This document shows positions 40,687-55,043 of a stretch of DNA of 64,000 bases, one piece after another; position 1 is the stretch's first letter; the number at the start of each line of letters is the position of its first letter. A program made the translations under genes and the position numbers. Origin of the DNA: Bombus terrestris (Eukaryota > Arthropoda > Insecta > Hymenoptera > Apidae). The DNA is taken from assembly GCF_910591885.1 (NCBI RefSeq), contig NW_025963548.1, forward strand, positions 5,075,501 through 5,139,500, written 5' to 3'. Under the pieces are notes generated by a model, which searched no databases, had not been told where the DNA came from, and worked only from the letters and a program-made list of their open reading frames with translations.

Positions 40687-41378
40687 TTATATACTATAAC
40701 GATATGAAGGAAGAACGTTGTATTGCATCTCTATATGACGTATACCGTTATGAACTATGACGTTATTACACATAACGTTGTATTGCGTTACTATAGGACG
40801 TATAACATTATGAACTATTACATTATAACGCATAACGTTATATTGCATCACTATATGACGTATAACGTTTTGTACTATTACGTAATAACGTATAACGTTA
40901 TATTGCATCACTATAGGACGTATAATGTTATATTGTATCACCATATGAAGTATACCGTTATGAACTATTACATTATAACTTATAGCGTTATATTGCATCA
41001 CCATGTGACGCATAACGTTATGAACTACTACGTTATAACGTGTAACGTTATAGTGCACCACCATATGACGTATATTGTTTTGTACTATTACTTAATGACT
41101 TCTACCGTTACATTGCATCTCTATATGACGTATAACATTATATTGCATCACCATATGACGTATAACGTTATGAACTATGGCGTTATAACACATAACGTTA
41201 TATTGCATCACTATAGGACGTATAACGTTATATTATATCATTATGTGACGTATAACGTTATACACTATTGCGCTATGAAGTTATAACTTTATATTGCATC
41301 ACTATATGACGTATAACGTTTTGTACTATTACGTAATAACGTATAACGTTATATTGCATGACTATAGGACGTATAACG
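40687..41378 (+). repeat. 692-bp cassette, instance 5
   Basis: It equals instance 4 at an offset of 6,199 and is the cassette of the second 6,199-bp unit. Confidence 0.85.
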
Positions 41379-42702
41379 TTATATACTATAACGATATGAA
41401 GGAAGAACGTTATATTGCATCTCTATATGACGTATACCGTTATGAACTATGACGTTATTACACATAACGTTGTATTGCGTTACTATAGGACGTATAACAT
41501 TATGAACTATTACATTATAACGCATAACGTTATATTGCATCACTATATGACGTATAACGTTTTGTACTATTACGTAATAACGTATAACGTTATATTGCAT
41601 CACTATAGGATGTATAACGTTATAAACTATTGTGTTATAGTGTATAACGGTATAATGCACCACTATATGATGTGTAACGTTATATTGCATCACTGTATGA
41701 CGTATAACGTTATGTACTATTCCGTTATGAATGATTAACGTTATATTGCATCACTATAGGACGTATAACGTTATATTGCATCACTATATGAAGTATACCG
41801 TTATGATCTATCATGTTATAACGTATAACGTTATATTGCATCACTATAGGACGTATAGCGTCATATACTATTGCGTTATAATATATAATGGTATAATGCA
41901 TTACTATATGACGTATAACATTATGAACTATTACGTTATAACGTATAACATTATATTGCACCACTATTGTACGTATAACGTTATATACTATTACGTTATG
42001 ACGTATAACGGTATATTGCATCACTATATGACGTATAACGTTTTGTACTATTGCGTAATAACGTATAACGTTATATTGCATCACTATAGGACGTATAACG
42101 TTATATTACATTACTATAGGACGTATAATGTTATAAACTATTGTGTTATAATGTCTAACCTCATACTGCACCACTATATGATGTATAACGGTATATTGCA
42201 TCACTATATGACGTATGAGGTTATGTACTATTACGTAATAACGTATAACGTTATATTGCATCACTATAGGACGTATAACGTTATAAACAATTGTGTTATA
42301 ATGTATAACGGTATATTGCACCACTATATGATGTATAACATTATATTGCATCACTGTATGACGTATAACGTTATGTACTATTCCGTTATGAATGATTAAC
42401 GTTATATTGCATCACTATATGACGTATAACGTTATATTGCATCACTATGTGACGTATAACGTTATATACTACTGCGCTATGAAGGAATAACTTTATATTG
42501 CATCACTATATGACGTATAACGTTATATTACATTACTATAGGACGTATAATGTTATAAACTATTGTGTTATAATGTCTAACGGTATATTGCACCACTATA
42601 TGATATATAACGGTATATTGCATCACTATATGACGTATAACGTTTTGTACTATTACGTAATAACGTATAACGTTATATTGCATGACAATAGGACGTATAA
42701 CG
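41379..42702 (+). repeat. 1,324-bp unit, copy 1 of the third set
   Basis: It is the counterpart of 35,180-36,503 with GACGTATAACG at the site of the private variant. It is followed by a complete second unit at 42,703. Confidence 0.88.
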
Positions 42703-44026
42703 TTATATACTATAACGATATGAAGGAAGAACGTTATATTGCATCTCTATATGACGTATAACGTTATGAACTATGACGTTATTACACATAACGTTGTATT
42801 GCGTTACTATAGGACGTATAACATTATGAACTATTACATTATAACGCATAACGTTATATTGCATCACTATATGACGTATAACGTTTTGTACTATTACGTA
42901 ATAACGTATAACGTTATATTGCATCACTATAGGATGTATAACGTTATAAACTATTGTGTTATAGTGTATAACGGTATAATGCACCACTATATGATGTGTA
43001 ACGTTATATTGCATCACTGTATGACGTATAACGTTATGTACTATTCCGTTATGAATGATTAACGTTATATTGCATCACTATAGGACGTATAACGTTATAT
43101 TGCATCACTATATGACGTATAACGTTATGATCTATCATGTTATAACGTATAACGTTATATTGCATCACTATAGGACGTATAGCGTCATATACTATTGCGT
43201 TATAATATATAATGGTATAATGCATTACTATATGACGTATAACATTATGAACTATTACGTTATAACGTATAACATTATATTGCACCACTATTGTACGTAT
43301 AACGTTATATACTATTACGTTATGACGTATAACGGTATATTGCATCACTATATGACGTATAACGTTTTGTACTATTGCGTAATAACGTATAACGTTATAT
43401 TGCATCACTATAGGACGTATAACGTTATATTACATTACTATAGGACGTATAATGTTATAAACTATTGTGTTATAATGTCTAACCTCATACTGCACCACTA
43501 TATGATGTATAACGGTATATTGCATCACTATATGACGTATGAGGTTATGTACTATTACGTAATAACGTATAACGTTATATTGCATCACTATAGGACGTAT
43601 AACGTTATAAACAATTGTGTTATAATGTATAACGGTATATTGCACCACTATATGATGTATAACATTATATTGCATCACTGTATGACGTATAACGTTATGT
43701 ACTATTCCGTTATGAATGATTAACGTTATATTGCATCACTATATGACGTATAACGTTATATTGCATCACTATGTGACGTATGACGTTATATACTACTGCG
43801 CTATGAAGGAATAACTTTATATTGCATCACTATATGACGTATAACGTTATATTACATTACTATAGGACGTATAATGTTATAAACTATTGTGTTATAATGT
43901 CTAACGGTATATTGCACCACTATATGATATATAACGGTATATTGCATCACTACATGACGTATAACGTTTTGTACTATTACGTAATAACGTATAACGTTAT
44001 ATTGCATGACAATAGGACGTATAACG
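42703..44026 (+). repeat. 1,324-bp unit, copy 2 of the third set
   Basis: This complete second unit contains the TGACGTATAACGTTATGATC monomer near 43,113, where its relatives have TGAAGTATACCG. A 692-bp cassette follows at 44,027. Confidence 0.88.
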
Positions 44027-44712
44027 TTATATACTATAACGATATGAAGGAAGAACGTTATATTGCATCTCTATATGACGTATAACGTTATGAACTATGA
44101 CGTTATTACACATAACGTTGTATTGCGTTACTATAGCACGTATAACATTATGAACTATTACATTATAACGCATAACGTTATATTGCATCACTATATGACG
44201 TATAACGTTTTGTACTATTACGTAATAACGTATAACGTTATATTGCATCACTATAGGACGTATAATGTTATATTGCATCACCATATGAAGTATACCGTTA
44301 TGAACTATTACATTAAAACGTATAACGTTATATTGCATCACCATGTGACGCATAACGTTATGAACTACTACGTCATAACGTGTAACGTTATAGTGCACCA
44401 CTATATGACGTATATTGTTCTGTACTATTACTTAATGATTTCTACCGTTACATTGCATCTCTATATGACGTATAACATAATATTGCATCACTATATGACG
44501 TATAACGTTATGAACTATGGCGTTATAACACATAACGTTATATTGCATCACTATAGGACGTATAACGTTATATTATATCATTATATGTCGTATAGCGTTA
44601 TATACTATTGCGCTATGAAGTTATATCTTTATATTGCATCACTATATGTCCTATAGCGTTTTGTACTATTACGTAATAACGTATAACGTTATATTGCATC
44701 ACTATAGGACGT
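44027..44712 (+). repeat. 692-bp cassette, instance 6
   Basis: It equals instance 3 at an offset of 14,747 and shares AACATAATATTGC and TATAGCACG. Confidence 0.82.
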
Positions 44713-47189
44713 ATAATGTTATATTGCATCACCATATGAAGTATACCGTTATGAACTATTACATTAAAACGTATAACGTTATATTGCATCACTATAGGAC
44801 GTATAACGTTATAAACTATTGTGTTATAGTGTATAACGGTATATTGCACCACTATATGATGTGTAACGTTATATTGCATCACTATATGACGTATAACGTT
44901 ATTTACTATTCCGTTATAAAAGAATAACGTTATATTGCATCACTATATGACGTATAACGTTATATTGCATCACTATAGGACGTAAAACGTTATATACTAT
45001 AACGTTATGAAGGAAGAACGTTATATTGCATCTCTATATGACGTATACCGTTATGAATTATGACGTTATAACACATAACGTTATATTGCATCACTATATG
45101 ACGTATAACGTTTTGTACTATTACGTAATGACGTATAACGTTATATTGCACGACTATAGGTCGTATAACGTTATATACTATAACGTTGTGAAGGAAGAAC
45201 GTTATATTGCATCGCTATATGTCGTATACCGTTATGATCTATCATGTTATAACGTATAACGTTATATGGCATCACGATAGGACGTATAGCGTCATATACT
45301 ATTGCGATAATATATATAATGGTATAATGCATTACTATATGACGTATAACATTATGAACTATTACGTTATAACGTATAACATAATATTGCATCACTATTG
45401 TACGTATAACGTTATATACTATTACGTTATGACGTATAACGGTATATTGCATCACTATATGACGTATAACGTTTTATACTATTGCGTAATAACGTATAAC
45501 GTTATATTGCATCACTATAGGACGTGTAACGTTATAAACAATTGTGTTATAATGTATAACGGTATATTGCACCACTATATGATGTATAACATTATATTGC
45601 ATCACTGTATGACGTATAACGTTATGTACTATTCCGTTATGAATGATTAACGTTATATTGCATCACTATATGACGTACAACGTTATATTGCATCACTATG
45701 TGACGTATAACGTTATATACTACTGCGCTATGAAGCAATAACTTTATATTGCATCACTATATGACGTATAACGTTATAAAACATTACTATAGGACGTATA
45801 ATGTTATAAACTATTGTGTTATAATGTCTAACGGTATATTGCACCACTATATGATATATAACGGTATATTGCATCACTATATGACGTATAACGTTTTATA
45901 CTATTGCGTAATAACGTATAACGTTATATTGCATCACTATAGGACGTATAACGTTATAAACAATTGTGTTATAATGTATAACGGTATATTGCACCACTAT
46001 ATGATGTATAACAATATATTGCATCACTGTATGACGTATAACGTTATGTACTATTCCGTTATGAATGATTAACGTTATATTGCATCACTATGTGACGTAT
46101 AACGTTATATTGCATAACTATGTGACGTATAACGTTATATACTACTGCGCTATGAAGGAATAACTTTATATTGCATAACTATATGACGTATAACGTTATA
46201 TAACATTACTATAGGACGTATAATGTAATAAACTATTGTGTTATAATGTCTAACAGTATAGTGCACCACTATATGACGTATAACGTTTTGTACTATTCCG
46301 TAATAACGTATAACGTTATATTGCATGACAATAGGACGTATAACTTTATATACTATAACGATATGAAGGAAGAACGTTATATTGCATCTCTATATGACGT
46401 ATAACGTTATGAACTATGACGTTATTACACATAACGTTGTATTGCGTTACTATAGCACGTATAACATTATGAACTATTACATTATAACGCATAACGTTAT
46501 ATTGCATCACTATATGACGTATAACGTTTTGTACTATTACGTAATAACGTATAACGTTATATTGCATGACAATAGGACGTATAACTTTATATACTATAAC
46601 GACATGAAGGAAGAACGTTATATTGCATCACTATATGACGTATAACGTTATGAACTATGGCGTTATAACACATAACGTTATATTGCAGCACTATAGGACG
46701 TATAACATTATATTATATCATTATATGACGTATAGCGTTATATACTATTGCGCTATGAAGTTATATCTTTATATTGCATCACTATATGTCCTATAGCGTT
46801 TTGTACTATTACGTAGAAACGTATAACGTTATATTGCATCACTATATGACGTATAACGTTATGTACTATTCCGTTATGAATGAATAACATTATATTGCAT
46901 CACTATATGACGTATAACGTTATATTGCATCACTATGTGACGTATAACGTTATATACTACTGCGCTATGAAGCAATAACTTTATATTGCATCACTACATG
47001 ACGTATAACGTTATATTACATTACTATAGGACGCATAATGTTATGACTATTGTGTTATAATGTCTAACGGTATATTGCACCACTATATGATATATAACGG
47101 TATATTGCATCACTATATGATGTATAACGTTTTGTACTTTTACGTAATAACGTATAACGTTATATTGCATGACAATGGGACGTATAACG

Positions 47190-47880
47190 TTATATACTAT
47201 AACGATATGAAGGAAGAACGTTATATTGCATCTCTATATAACGTATAACGTTATGAACTATGACGTTATTACACATAACGTTGTATTGCGTTACTATAGC
47301 ACGTATAACATTATGAACTATTACATTATAGCGCATAACGTTATATTGCATCACTATATGACGTATAACGTTTTGTACTATTACGTAATAACGTATAACG
47401 TTATATTGCATCACTATAGGACGTATAATGTTATATTGCATCACCATATGAAGTATACGTTATGAACTATTACATTAAAACGTATAACGTTATATTGCAT
47501 CACCATGTGACGCATAACGTTATGAACTACTACGTCATAACGTGTAACGTTATAGTGCACCACTATATGACGTATATTGTTTTGTACTATTACTTAATGA
47601 TTTCTACCGTTACATTGCATCTCTATATGACGTATAACATTATATTGCATCACTATATGACGTATAACGTTATGAACTATGGCGTTATAACACATAACGT
47701 TATATTGCATCACTATAGGACGTATAACGTTATATTATATCATTATATGACGTATAGCGATATATACTATTGCGCTATGAAGTTATATCTTTATATTGCA
47801 TCACTATATGTCCTATAGCGTTTTGTACTATTACGTAGAAATGTATAACGTTATATTGCATCACTATAGGACGTATAACG
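47190..47880 (+). repeat. 692-bp cassette, instance 7, with 1-bp deletion
   Basis: The TGAAGTATACCGTTATG monomer has lost one C (AGTATACGTTATG near 47,458). It also has TCTCTATATAACG near its start. Both features recur in instance 9. Confidence 0.85.
47454..47466 (+). repeat. 1-bp deletion in a 692-bp cassette
   Basis: The usual AGTATACCGTTATG is AGTATACGTTATG here. This breaks the open frame that runs through the other cassettes with no sign of compensation, as expected for non-coding DNA. The same loss is at about 55,512. Confidence 0.9.
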
Positions 47881-48935
47881 TTATAAACTATTGTGTTATA
47901 GTGTATAACGGTATATTGCACCACTATATGATGTGTAACGTTATATTGCATCACTATATGACGTATAACGTTATTTACTATTCCGTTATAAAAGAATAAC
48001 GTTATATTGCATCACTATATGACGTATAACGTTATATTGCATCACTATAGGACGTAAAACGTTATATACTATAACGTTATGAAGGAAGAACGTTATATTG
48101 CATCTCTATATGACGTATACCGTTTTGAATTATGACGTTATAACACATAACGTTATATTGCATCACTATAGGACGTATAACGTTATATTATATCATTATA
48201 TGACGTATAACGTTATGTACTATTCCGTTATGAAGGAATAACGTTATATTGCATCACTATATGACGTATAACGTTATATTGCATCACTATATGACGTATA
48301 ACGCTATGAGCTATGACGTTATAGCACATAACGTCATATTGCATCACTATAGGACGTATAATGTAATAAAATATTGTGTTATAATGTATAACGTTATATT
48401 GCACCACTACATGATTTATAATGTAATGTTGCATCACTGTATGACGTATAACGTTATATTGCATCACTATATGACGCATAACATTATATACTATTGCGCT
48501 ATGAAGGAATAACTTTATATTGCATCACTACATGACGTATAACGTTATATTACATTACTATAGGTCGTATAATGTTACAAACTATTGTGTTATAACGTCT
48601 AACGGTATATTGCACCACTATATGATGTATAACGGTATATTGCATCACTATATGACGTATAACGTTTTGTACTATTACGTAATGACGTATAACGTTATAT
48701 TGCACGACTATAGGTCGTATAACGTTATATACTATAACGTTGTGAAGGAAGAACGTTATATTGCATCGCTATATGTCGTATACCTTTATGAAATATGACG
48801 TTATTACACATAACGTTACATTGCGTTACTATAGGATGTATAACGTTATATTATATCATTATATGACGTATAACGTTATGTACTATTCCGTTATGAAGGA
48901 ATAACGTTATATTGCATCACTATATGACGTATAAC

Positions 48936-49117
48936 GTTATGTACTATTCCGTTATGAATGATTAACGTTATATTGCATCACTATATGACGTATAACGTTA
49001 TATTGCATCACTATGTGACGTATAACGTTATGTACTATTCCGTTATGAATGATTAACGTTATATTGCATCACTATATGACGTATAACGTTATATTGCATC
49101 ACTATGTGACGTATAAC
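48936..49117 (+). repeat. 91-bp tandem pair (30 + 30 + 31)
   Basis: GTTATGTACTATTCCG followed by GAATGATTAACG and two A monomers occurs at 48,936 and again at 49,027, a period of 91 bp. The same pair, with the same 91-bp spacing, is at 52,315/52,406 and 58,800/58,891. Confidence 0.85.
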
Positions 49118-50506
49118 GTTATATACTACTGCGCTATGAAGGAATAACTTTATATTGCATCACTATATGACGTATAACGTTATTTAGTATTCCGTTATAA
49201 AAGAATAACGTTATATTGCATCACTATATGACGTATAACGTTATATTGCATCACTATAGGACGTAAAACGTTATATACTATAACGTTATGAAGGAAGAAC
49301 GTTATATTGCATCTCTATATGACGTATACCGTTATGAATTATGACGTTATAACACATAACATTATATTGCATCACTATAGGACGTATAACGTTATATTAT
49401 ATCATTATATGACGTATAACGTTATGTACTATTCCGTTATGAAGGAATAACGTTATATTGCATCACTATATGACGTATAACATTATGAACTATTACGTTA
49501 TAACGTATAACATTATATTGCATCACTATTGTACGTATAACGTTATATAATATTACGTTATGACGTATAACGGTATATTGCATCACTATATGACGTATAA
49601 CGTTTTATACTATTGCGTAATAACGTATAACGTTATATTGCATCACTATAGGACGTATAACGTTATAAACAATTGTGTTATAATGTATAACGGTATATTG
49701 CACCACTATATGATGTATAACATTATATTGCATCACTGTATGACGTATAACGTTATGTACTATTCCGTTATGAATGATTAACGTTATATTGCATCACTAT
49801 ATGACGTATAACGTTATATTGCATCACTATGTGACGTATAACGTTATATACTACTGCGCTATGAAGGAATAACTTTATATTGCATCACTATATGACGTAT
49901 AACGTTATATAACATTACTATAGGACGTATAATGTTATAAACTATTGTGTTATAATGTCTAACGGTATATTGCACCACTATATGATATATAACGGTATAT
50001 TGCATCACTATATGACGTATAACGTTTTATACTATTGCGTAATAACGTATAACGTTATATTGCATCACTATAGGACGTATAACGTTATAAACAATTGTGT
50101 TATAATGTACAACGGTATATTGCACCACTATATGATGTATAACATTATATTGCATCACTGTATGACGTATAACGTTATGTACTATTCCGTTATGAATGAT
50201 TAACGTTATATTGCATCACTATATGACGTATAACGTTATATTGCATCACTATGTGACGTATAACGTTATATACTACTGCGCTATGAAGGAATAACTTTAT
50301 ATTGCATCACTATATGACGTATAACGTTATATAACATTACTATAGGACGTATAATGTTATAAACTATTGTGTTATAATGTCTAACGGTATATTGCACCAC
50401 TATATGATATATAACGGTATATTGCATCACTATATGACGTGTAACGTTTTGTACTATTACGTAATAACGTATAACGTTATATTGCATGACAATAGGACGT
50501 ATAACT

Positions 50507-51198
50507 TTATATACTATAACGATATGAAGGAAGAACGTTATATTGCATCTCTATATGACGTATAACGTTATGAACTATGACGTTATTACACATAACGTTG
50601 TATTGCGTTACTATAGCACGTATAACATTATGAACTATTACATTATAACGCATAACGTTATATTGCATCACTATATGACGTATAACGCTTTGTACTATTA
50701 CGTAATAACGTATAACGTTATATTGCATCACTATAGGACGTATAATGTTATATTGCATCACCATATGAAGTATACCGTTATGAACTATTACATTAATACG
50801 TATAACGTTATATTGCATCACCATGTGACGCATAACGTTATGAACTACTACGTCATAACGTGTAACGTTATAGTGCACCACTATATGACGTATATTGTTT
50901 TGTACTATTACTTAATGACTTCTACCGTTACATTGCATCTCTATATGACGTATAACATTATATTGCATCACCATATGACGTATAACGTTATGAACTATGG
51001 CGTTATAACACATAACGTTATATTGCTTCACTATAGGACGTATAACGTTATTATATATCATTATGTGACGTATAACGTTATATACTATTGCGCTATGAAG
51101 TTATAACTTTATATTGCATCACTATATGTCCTATAACGTTTTGTACTATTACGTAAAAACGTATAACGTTATATTGCATCACTATAGGATGTATAACG
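50507..51198 (+). repeat. 692-bp cassette, instance 8
   Basis: Private markers are ACATTAATACG, AACGCTTTGTACTATT, TTGCTTCACTATAGG and ACGTTATTATATATC. It is shared with instance 10 at an offset of 9,864. Confidence 0.82.
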
Positions 51199-51479
51199 TT
51201 ATAAACTATTGTGTTATAGCGTATAACGGTATAATGCACCACTATATGATGTGTAACGTTATATTGCATCACTGTATGACGTATAACGTTATGTACTATT
51301 CCGTTATGAATGATTAACGTTATATTGCATCACTATATGACGTATAACGTTATATTGCATCACTATGTGACGTATAACGTTATATACTACTGCGCTATGA
51401 AGGAATAACTTTATATTGCATCACAATATGACGTATAACGTTATATTACATTACTATAGGACGTATAATGATATAAACT

Positions 51480-52400
51480 ATTGTGTTATAATGTCTAACG
51501 GTATATTGCACCACTATATGATGTATAACGGTATATTGCATCACTATATGACGTATGAGATTATGTACTATTACGTAATAACGTATAACGTTATATTGCA
51601 TCACTATAGGACGTATAACGTTATAAACAATTGTGTTATAATGTATAACGGTATATTGCACCACTATATGATGTATAACATTATATTGCATCACTGTATG
51701 ACGTATAACGTTATGTACTATTCCGTTATGAATGATTAACGTTATATTGCATCACTATATGACGTATAACGTTATATTGCATCACTATGTGACGTATAAC
51801 GTTATATACTATTGCGCTATGAAGTTATATCTTTATATTGCATCACTATATGTCCTATAGCGTTTTGTACTATTACGTAGAAACGTATAACGTTATATTG
51901 CATCACTATAGGACGTATATCGTTATAAACTATTGTGTTATAGTGTATAACGGTATATTGCACCACTATATGATGTGTAACGTTATATTGCATCACTATA
52001 TGACGTATAACGTTATTTAGTATTCCGTTATAAAAGAATAACGTTATATTGCATCACTATATGACGTATAACGTTATATTGCATCACTATAGGACGTAAA
52101 ACGTTATATACTATAACGTTATGAAGGAAGAACGTTATATTGCATCTCTATATGACGTATACCGTTATGAATTATGACGTTATAACACATAACATTATAT
52201 TGCATCACTATAGGACGTATAACGTTATATTATATCATTATATGACGTATAACGTTATGTACTATTCCGTTATGAAGGAATAACGTTATATTGCATCACT
52301 ATATGACGTATAACGTTATGTACTATTCCGTTATGAATGATTAACGTTATATTGCATCACTATATGACGTATAACGTTATATTGCATCACTATGTGACGT
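51480..52400 (+). repeat. 0.92-kb block with a partner at 57,179-58,099 (offset 5,699)
   Basis: Both copies hold GTTATATCTTTATATTGC, TATGTCCTATAGCG, ACGTAGAAACG and GACGTATATCG in the same order. Their flanks differ. Confidence 0.8.
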
Positions 52401-52494
52401 ATAACGTTATGTACTATTCCGTTATGAATGATTAACGTTATATTGCATCACTATATGACGTATAACGTTATATTGCATCACTACATGACGTATA

Positions 52495-53610
52495 ACGTTA
52501 TATTGCATCACTATGTGACGTATAACGTTATATACTACTGCGCTATGAAGGAATAACTTTATATTGCATCACTATATGACGTATAACGTTATTTAGTATT
52601 CCGTTATAAAAGAATAACGTTATATTGCATCACTATATGACGTATAACGTTATATTGCATCACTGTAGGACGTAAAACGTTATATACTATAACGTTATGA
52701 AGGAAGAACGTTATATTGCATCTCTATATGACGTATACCGTTATGAATTATGACGTTATAACACATAACATTATATTGCATCACTATAGGACGTATAACG
52801 TTATATTATATCATTATATGACGTATAACGTTATGTACTATTCCGTTATGAAGGAATAACGTTATATTGCATCACTATATGACGTATAACATTATGAACT
52901 ATTACGTTATAACGTATAACATTATATTGCATCACTATTGTACGTATAACGTTATATACTATTACGTTATGACGTATAACGGTATATTGCATCACTATAT
53001 GACGTATAACGTTTTATACTATTGCGTAATAACGTATAACGTTATATTGCATCACTATAGGACGTATAACGTTATAAACAATTGTGTTATAATGTATAAC
53101 GGTATATTGCACCACTATATGATGTATAACATTATATTGCATCACTGTATGACGTATAACGTTATGTACTATTCCGTTATGAATGATTAACGTTATATTG
53201 CATCACTATATGACGTATAACGTTATATTGCATCACTATGTGACGTATAACGTTATATACTACTGCGCTATGAAGGAATAACTTTATATTGCATCACTAT
53301 ATGACGTATAACGTTATATAACATTACTATAGGACGTATAATGTTATAAACTATTGTGTTATAATGTCTAACGGTATATTGCACCACTATATGATATATA
53401 ACGGTATATTGCATCACTATATGACGTATAACGTTTTATACTATTGCGTAATAACGTATAACGTTCTATTGCATCACTATAGGACGTATAACGTTATAAA
53501 CAATTGTGTTATAATGTATAACGGTATATTGCACCACTATATGATGTATAACATTATATTGCATCACTGTATGACGTATAACGTTATGTACTATTCCGTT
53601 ATGAATGATT
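52495..53610 (+). repeat. 1.1-kb block with a partner at 58,950-60,065 (offset 6,455)
   Basis: The order from CTACTGCGCTATGAAGG through TTAGTATTCCG to the GAATGATTAACG ending is the same. The same series also fits 49,086-50,201 at an offset of 3,409, so there are three copies of this segment. Confidence 0.82.
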
Positions 53611-53614
53611 AACG

Positions 53615-55040
53615 TTATATTGCATCACTATATGTCCTATAACGTTTTGTACTATTACGTAAAAACGTATAACGTTATATTGCATCACTATAGGATGTAT
53701 AACGTTATAAACTATTGTGTTATAGCGTATAACGGTATAATGCACCACTATATGATGTGTACCGTTATATTGCATCACTGTATGACGTATAACGTTATGT
53801 ACTATTCCGTTATGAATGATTAACGTTATATTGCATCACTATATGACGTATAACGTTATATTGCATCACTATGTGACGTATAACGTTATATACTACTGCG
53901 CTATGAAGGAATAACTTTATATTGCATCACAATATGACGTATAACGTTATATTACATTACTATAGGACGTATAATGATATAAACTATTGTGTTATAATGT
54001 CTAACGGTATATTGCACCACTATATGATGTATAACGGTATATTGCATCACTATATGACGTATGAGATTATGTACTATTACGTAATAACGTATAACGTTAT
54101 ATTGCATCACTATAGGACGTATAACGTTATGTACTATTCCGTGATGAATGATTAACGTTATATTGCATCACTATATGACGTATAACGTTATATTGCATCA
54201 CTATGTGACGTATAACGTTATATACTACTGCGCTATGAAGGAATAACTTTATATTGCATCACAATATGACGTATAACGTTATATTACATTACTATAGGAC
54301 GTATAATGATATAAACTATTGTGTTATAATGTATAACGGTATATTGCACCACTATATGATGTATAACATTATATTGCAACACTGTATAACGTATAACGTT
54401 ATTTACTATTCCGTTATGAATGATTAACGTTATATTGCATCACTATATGACGTATAACGTTATATTGCATCACTATGTGACGTATAACGTTATATACTAC
54501 TGCGCTATGAAGGAAAAACTTTATATTGCATCACTATATGGCGTATAATGTTATATTACATTACTATAGGACGTATAATGTTATAAACTGTTGTGTTATA
54601 TTGTCTAACGGTATATTGCACCACTATATGATGTATAACGGTACATTGCATCACTATAGGACGTATAACGTTATATACTATAACGTTATGAAGGAAGAAC
54701 GTTATATTGCATCACTATATGACCTATAACGTTATATTGCATCACTATAGGACGTAAAACGTTATATACTATAACGTTATGAAGGAAGAACGTTATATTG
54801 CATCTCTATATGACGTATACCGTTATGAATTATGACGTTATAACACATAACGTTATATTGCGTCACTATAGGACGTATAACGTTATATTATATCATTATA
54901 TGACGTATAACGTTATGTACTATTCCGTTATGAAGGAATAACGTTATATTGCATCACTATATGACGTATAACGTTATATTGCATCACTATATGACGTATA
55001 ACGTTATATACTACTGCGCTATGAAGGAATAACTTTATAT
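53615..55040 (+). repeat. 1.4-kb block with a partner at 60,973-62,398 (offset 7,358)
   Basis: Both copies hold GTATAATGATATAAAC twice, TTGCAACACTGTATAACG, and GAAGGAAAAACTTTATATTGC. A visible difference is CCGTGATGAATG near 54,141 against CCGTTATGAATG in the partner. Confidence 0.85.
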
Positions 55041-55043
55041 TGC

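Larger units (their letters stand above)
37520..43718 (+). repeat. 6,199-bp higher-order unit, copy 2
   Basis: It is nearly identical to 31,321-37,519. Substitutions I found by eye are 31,965 C to 38,164 A, 33,065 C to 39,264 A, 36,318 G to 42,517 A, 37,466 A to 43,665 T, and a pair near 43,116-43,122 where TGAAGTATACCG has become the consensus TGACGTATAACG. The list is not exhaustive. The low divergence implies a recent duplication or ongoing homogenisation. Confidence 0.92.
40131..46087 (+). repeat. 5.96-kb block, copy 2
   Basis: Its left part belongs to the second 6,199-bp unit. Its right part, from about 43,719 to 46,087, follows the same order as 28,972-31,340, including AACATAATATTGC and ATGGCATCACGATAGG. 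The block therefore bridges the end of the 6,199-bp tandem pair. Confidence 0.9.
46990..48087 (+). repeat. 1.1-kb block, copy 1 (partner 55,044-56,141)
   Basis: It matches at an offset of 8,054 and contains cassette instance 7. After about 48,087 the offset drops to 7,903 (near 48,249) and then rises to 7,964 (near 48,520), so the two copies have since gained or lost a few monomers. Confidence 0.88.
48830..51620 (+). repeat. 2.79-kb block, copy 1 (partner 58,694-61,484)
   Basis: It matches at a constant offset of 9,864 and contains a 91-bp tandem pair near 48,936 and cassette instance 8. It ends where this copy continues GTTATAAACAATTG and the partner continues GTTATGTACTATTCC. Confidence 0.87.

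Noticed and set aside
31321..43718. The 6,199-bp tandem as a pure assembly duplication
   Set aside because: The copies differ by several substitutions spread along the unit, so they are not one sequence printed twice, though the true copy number remains open without read data.
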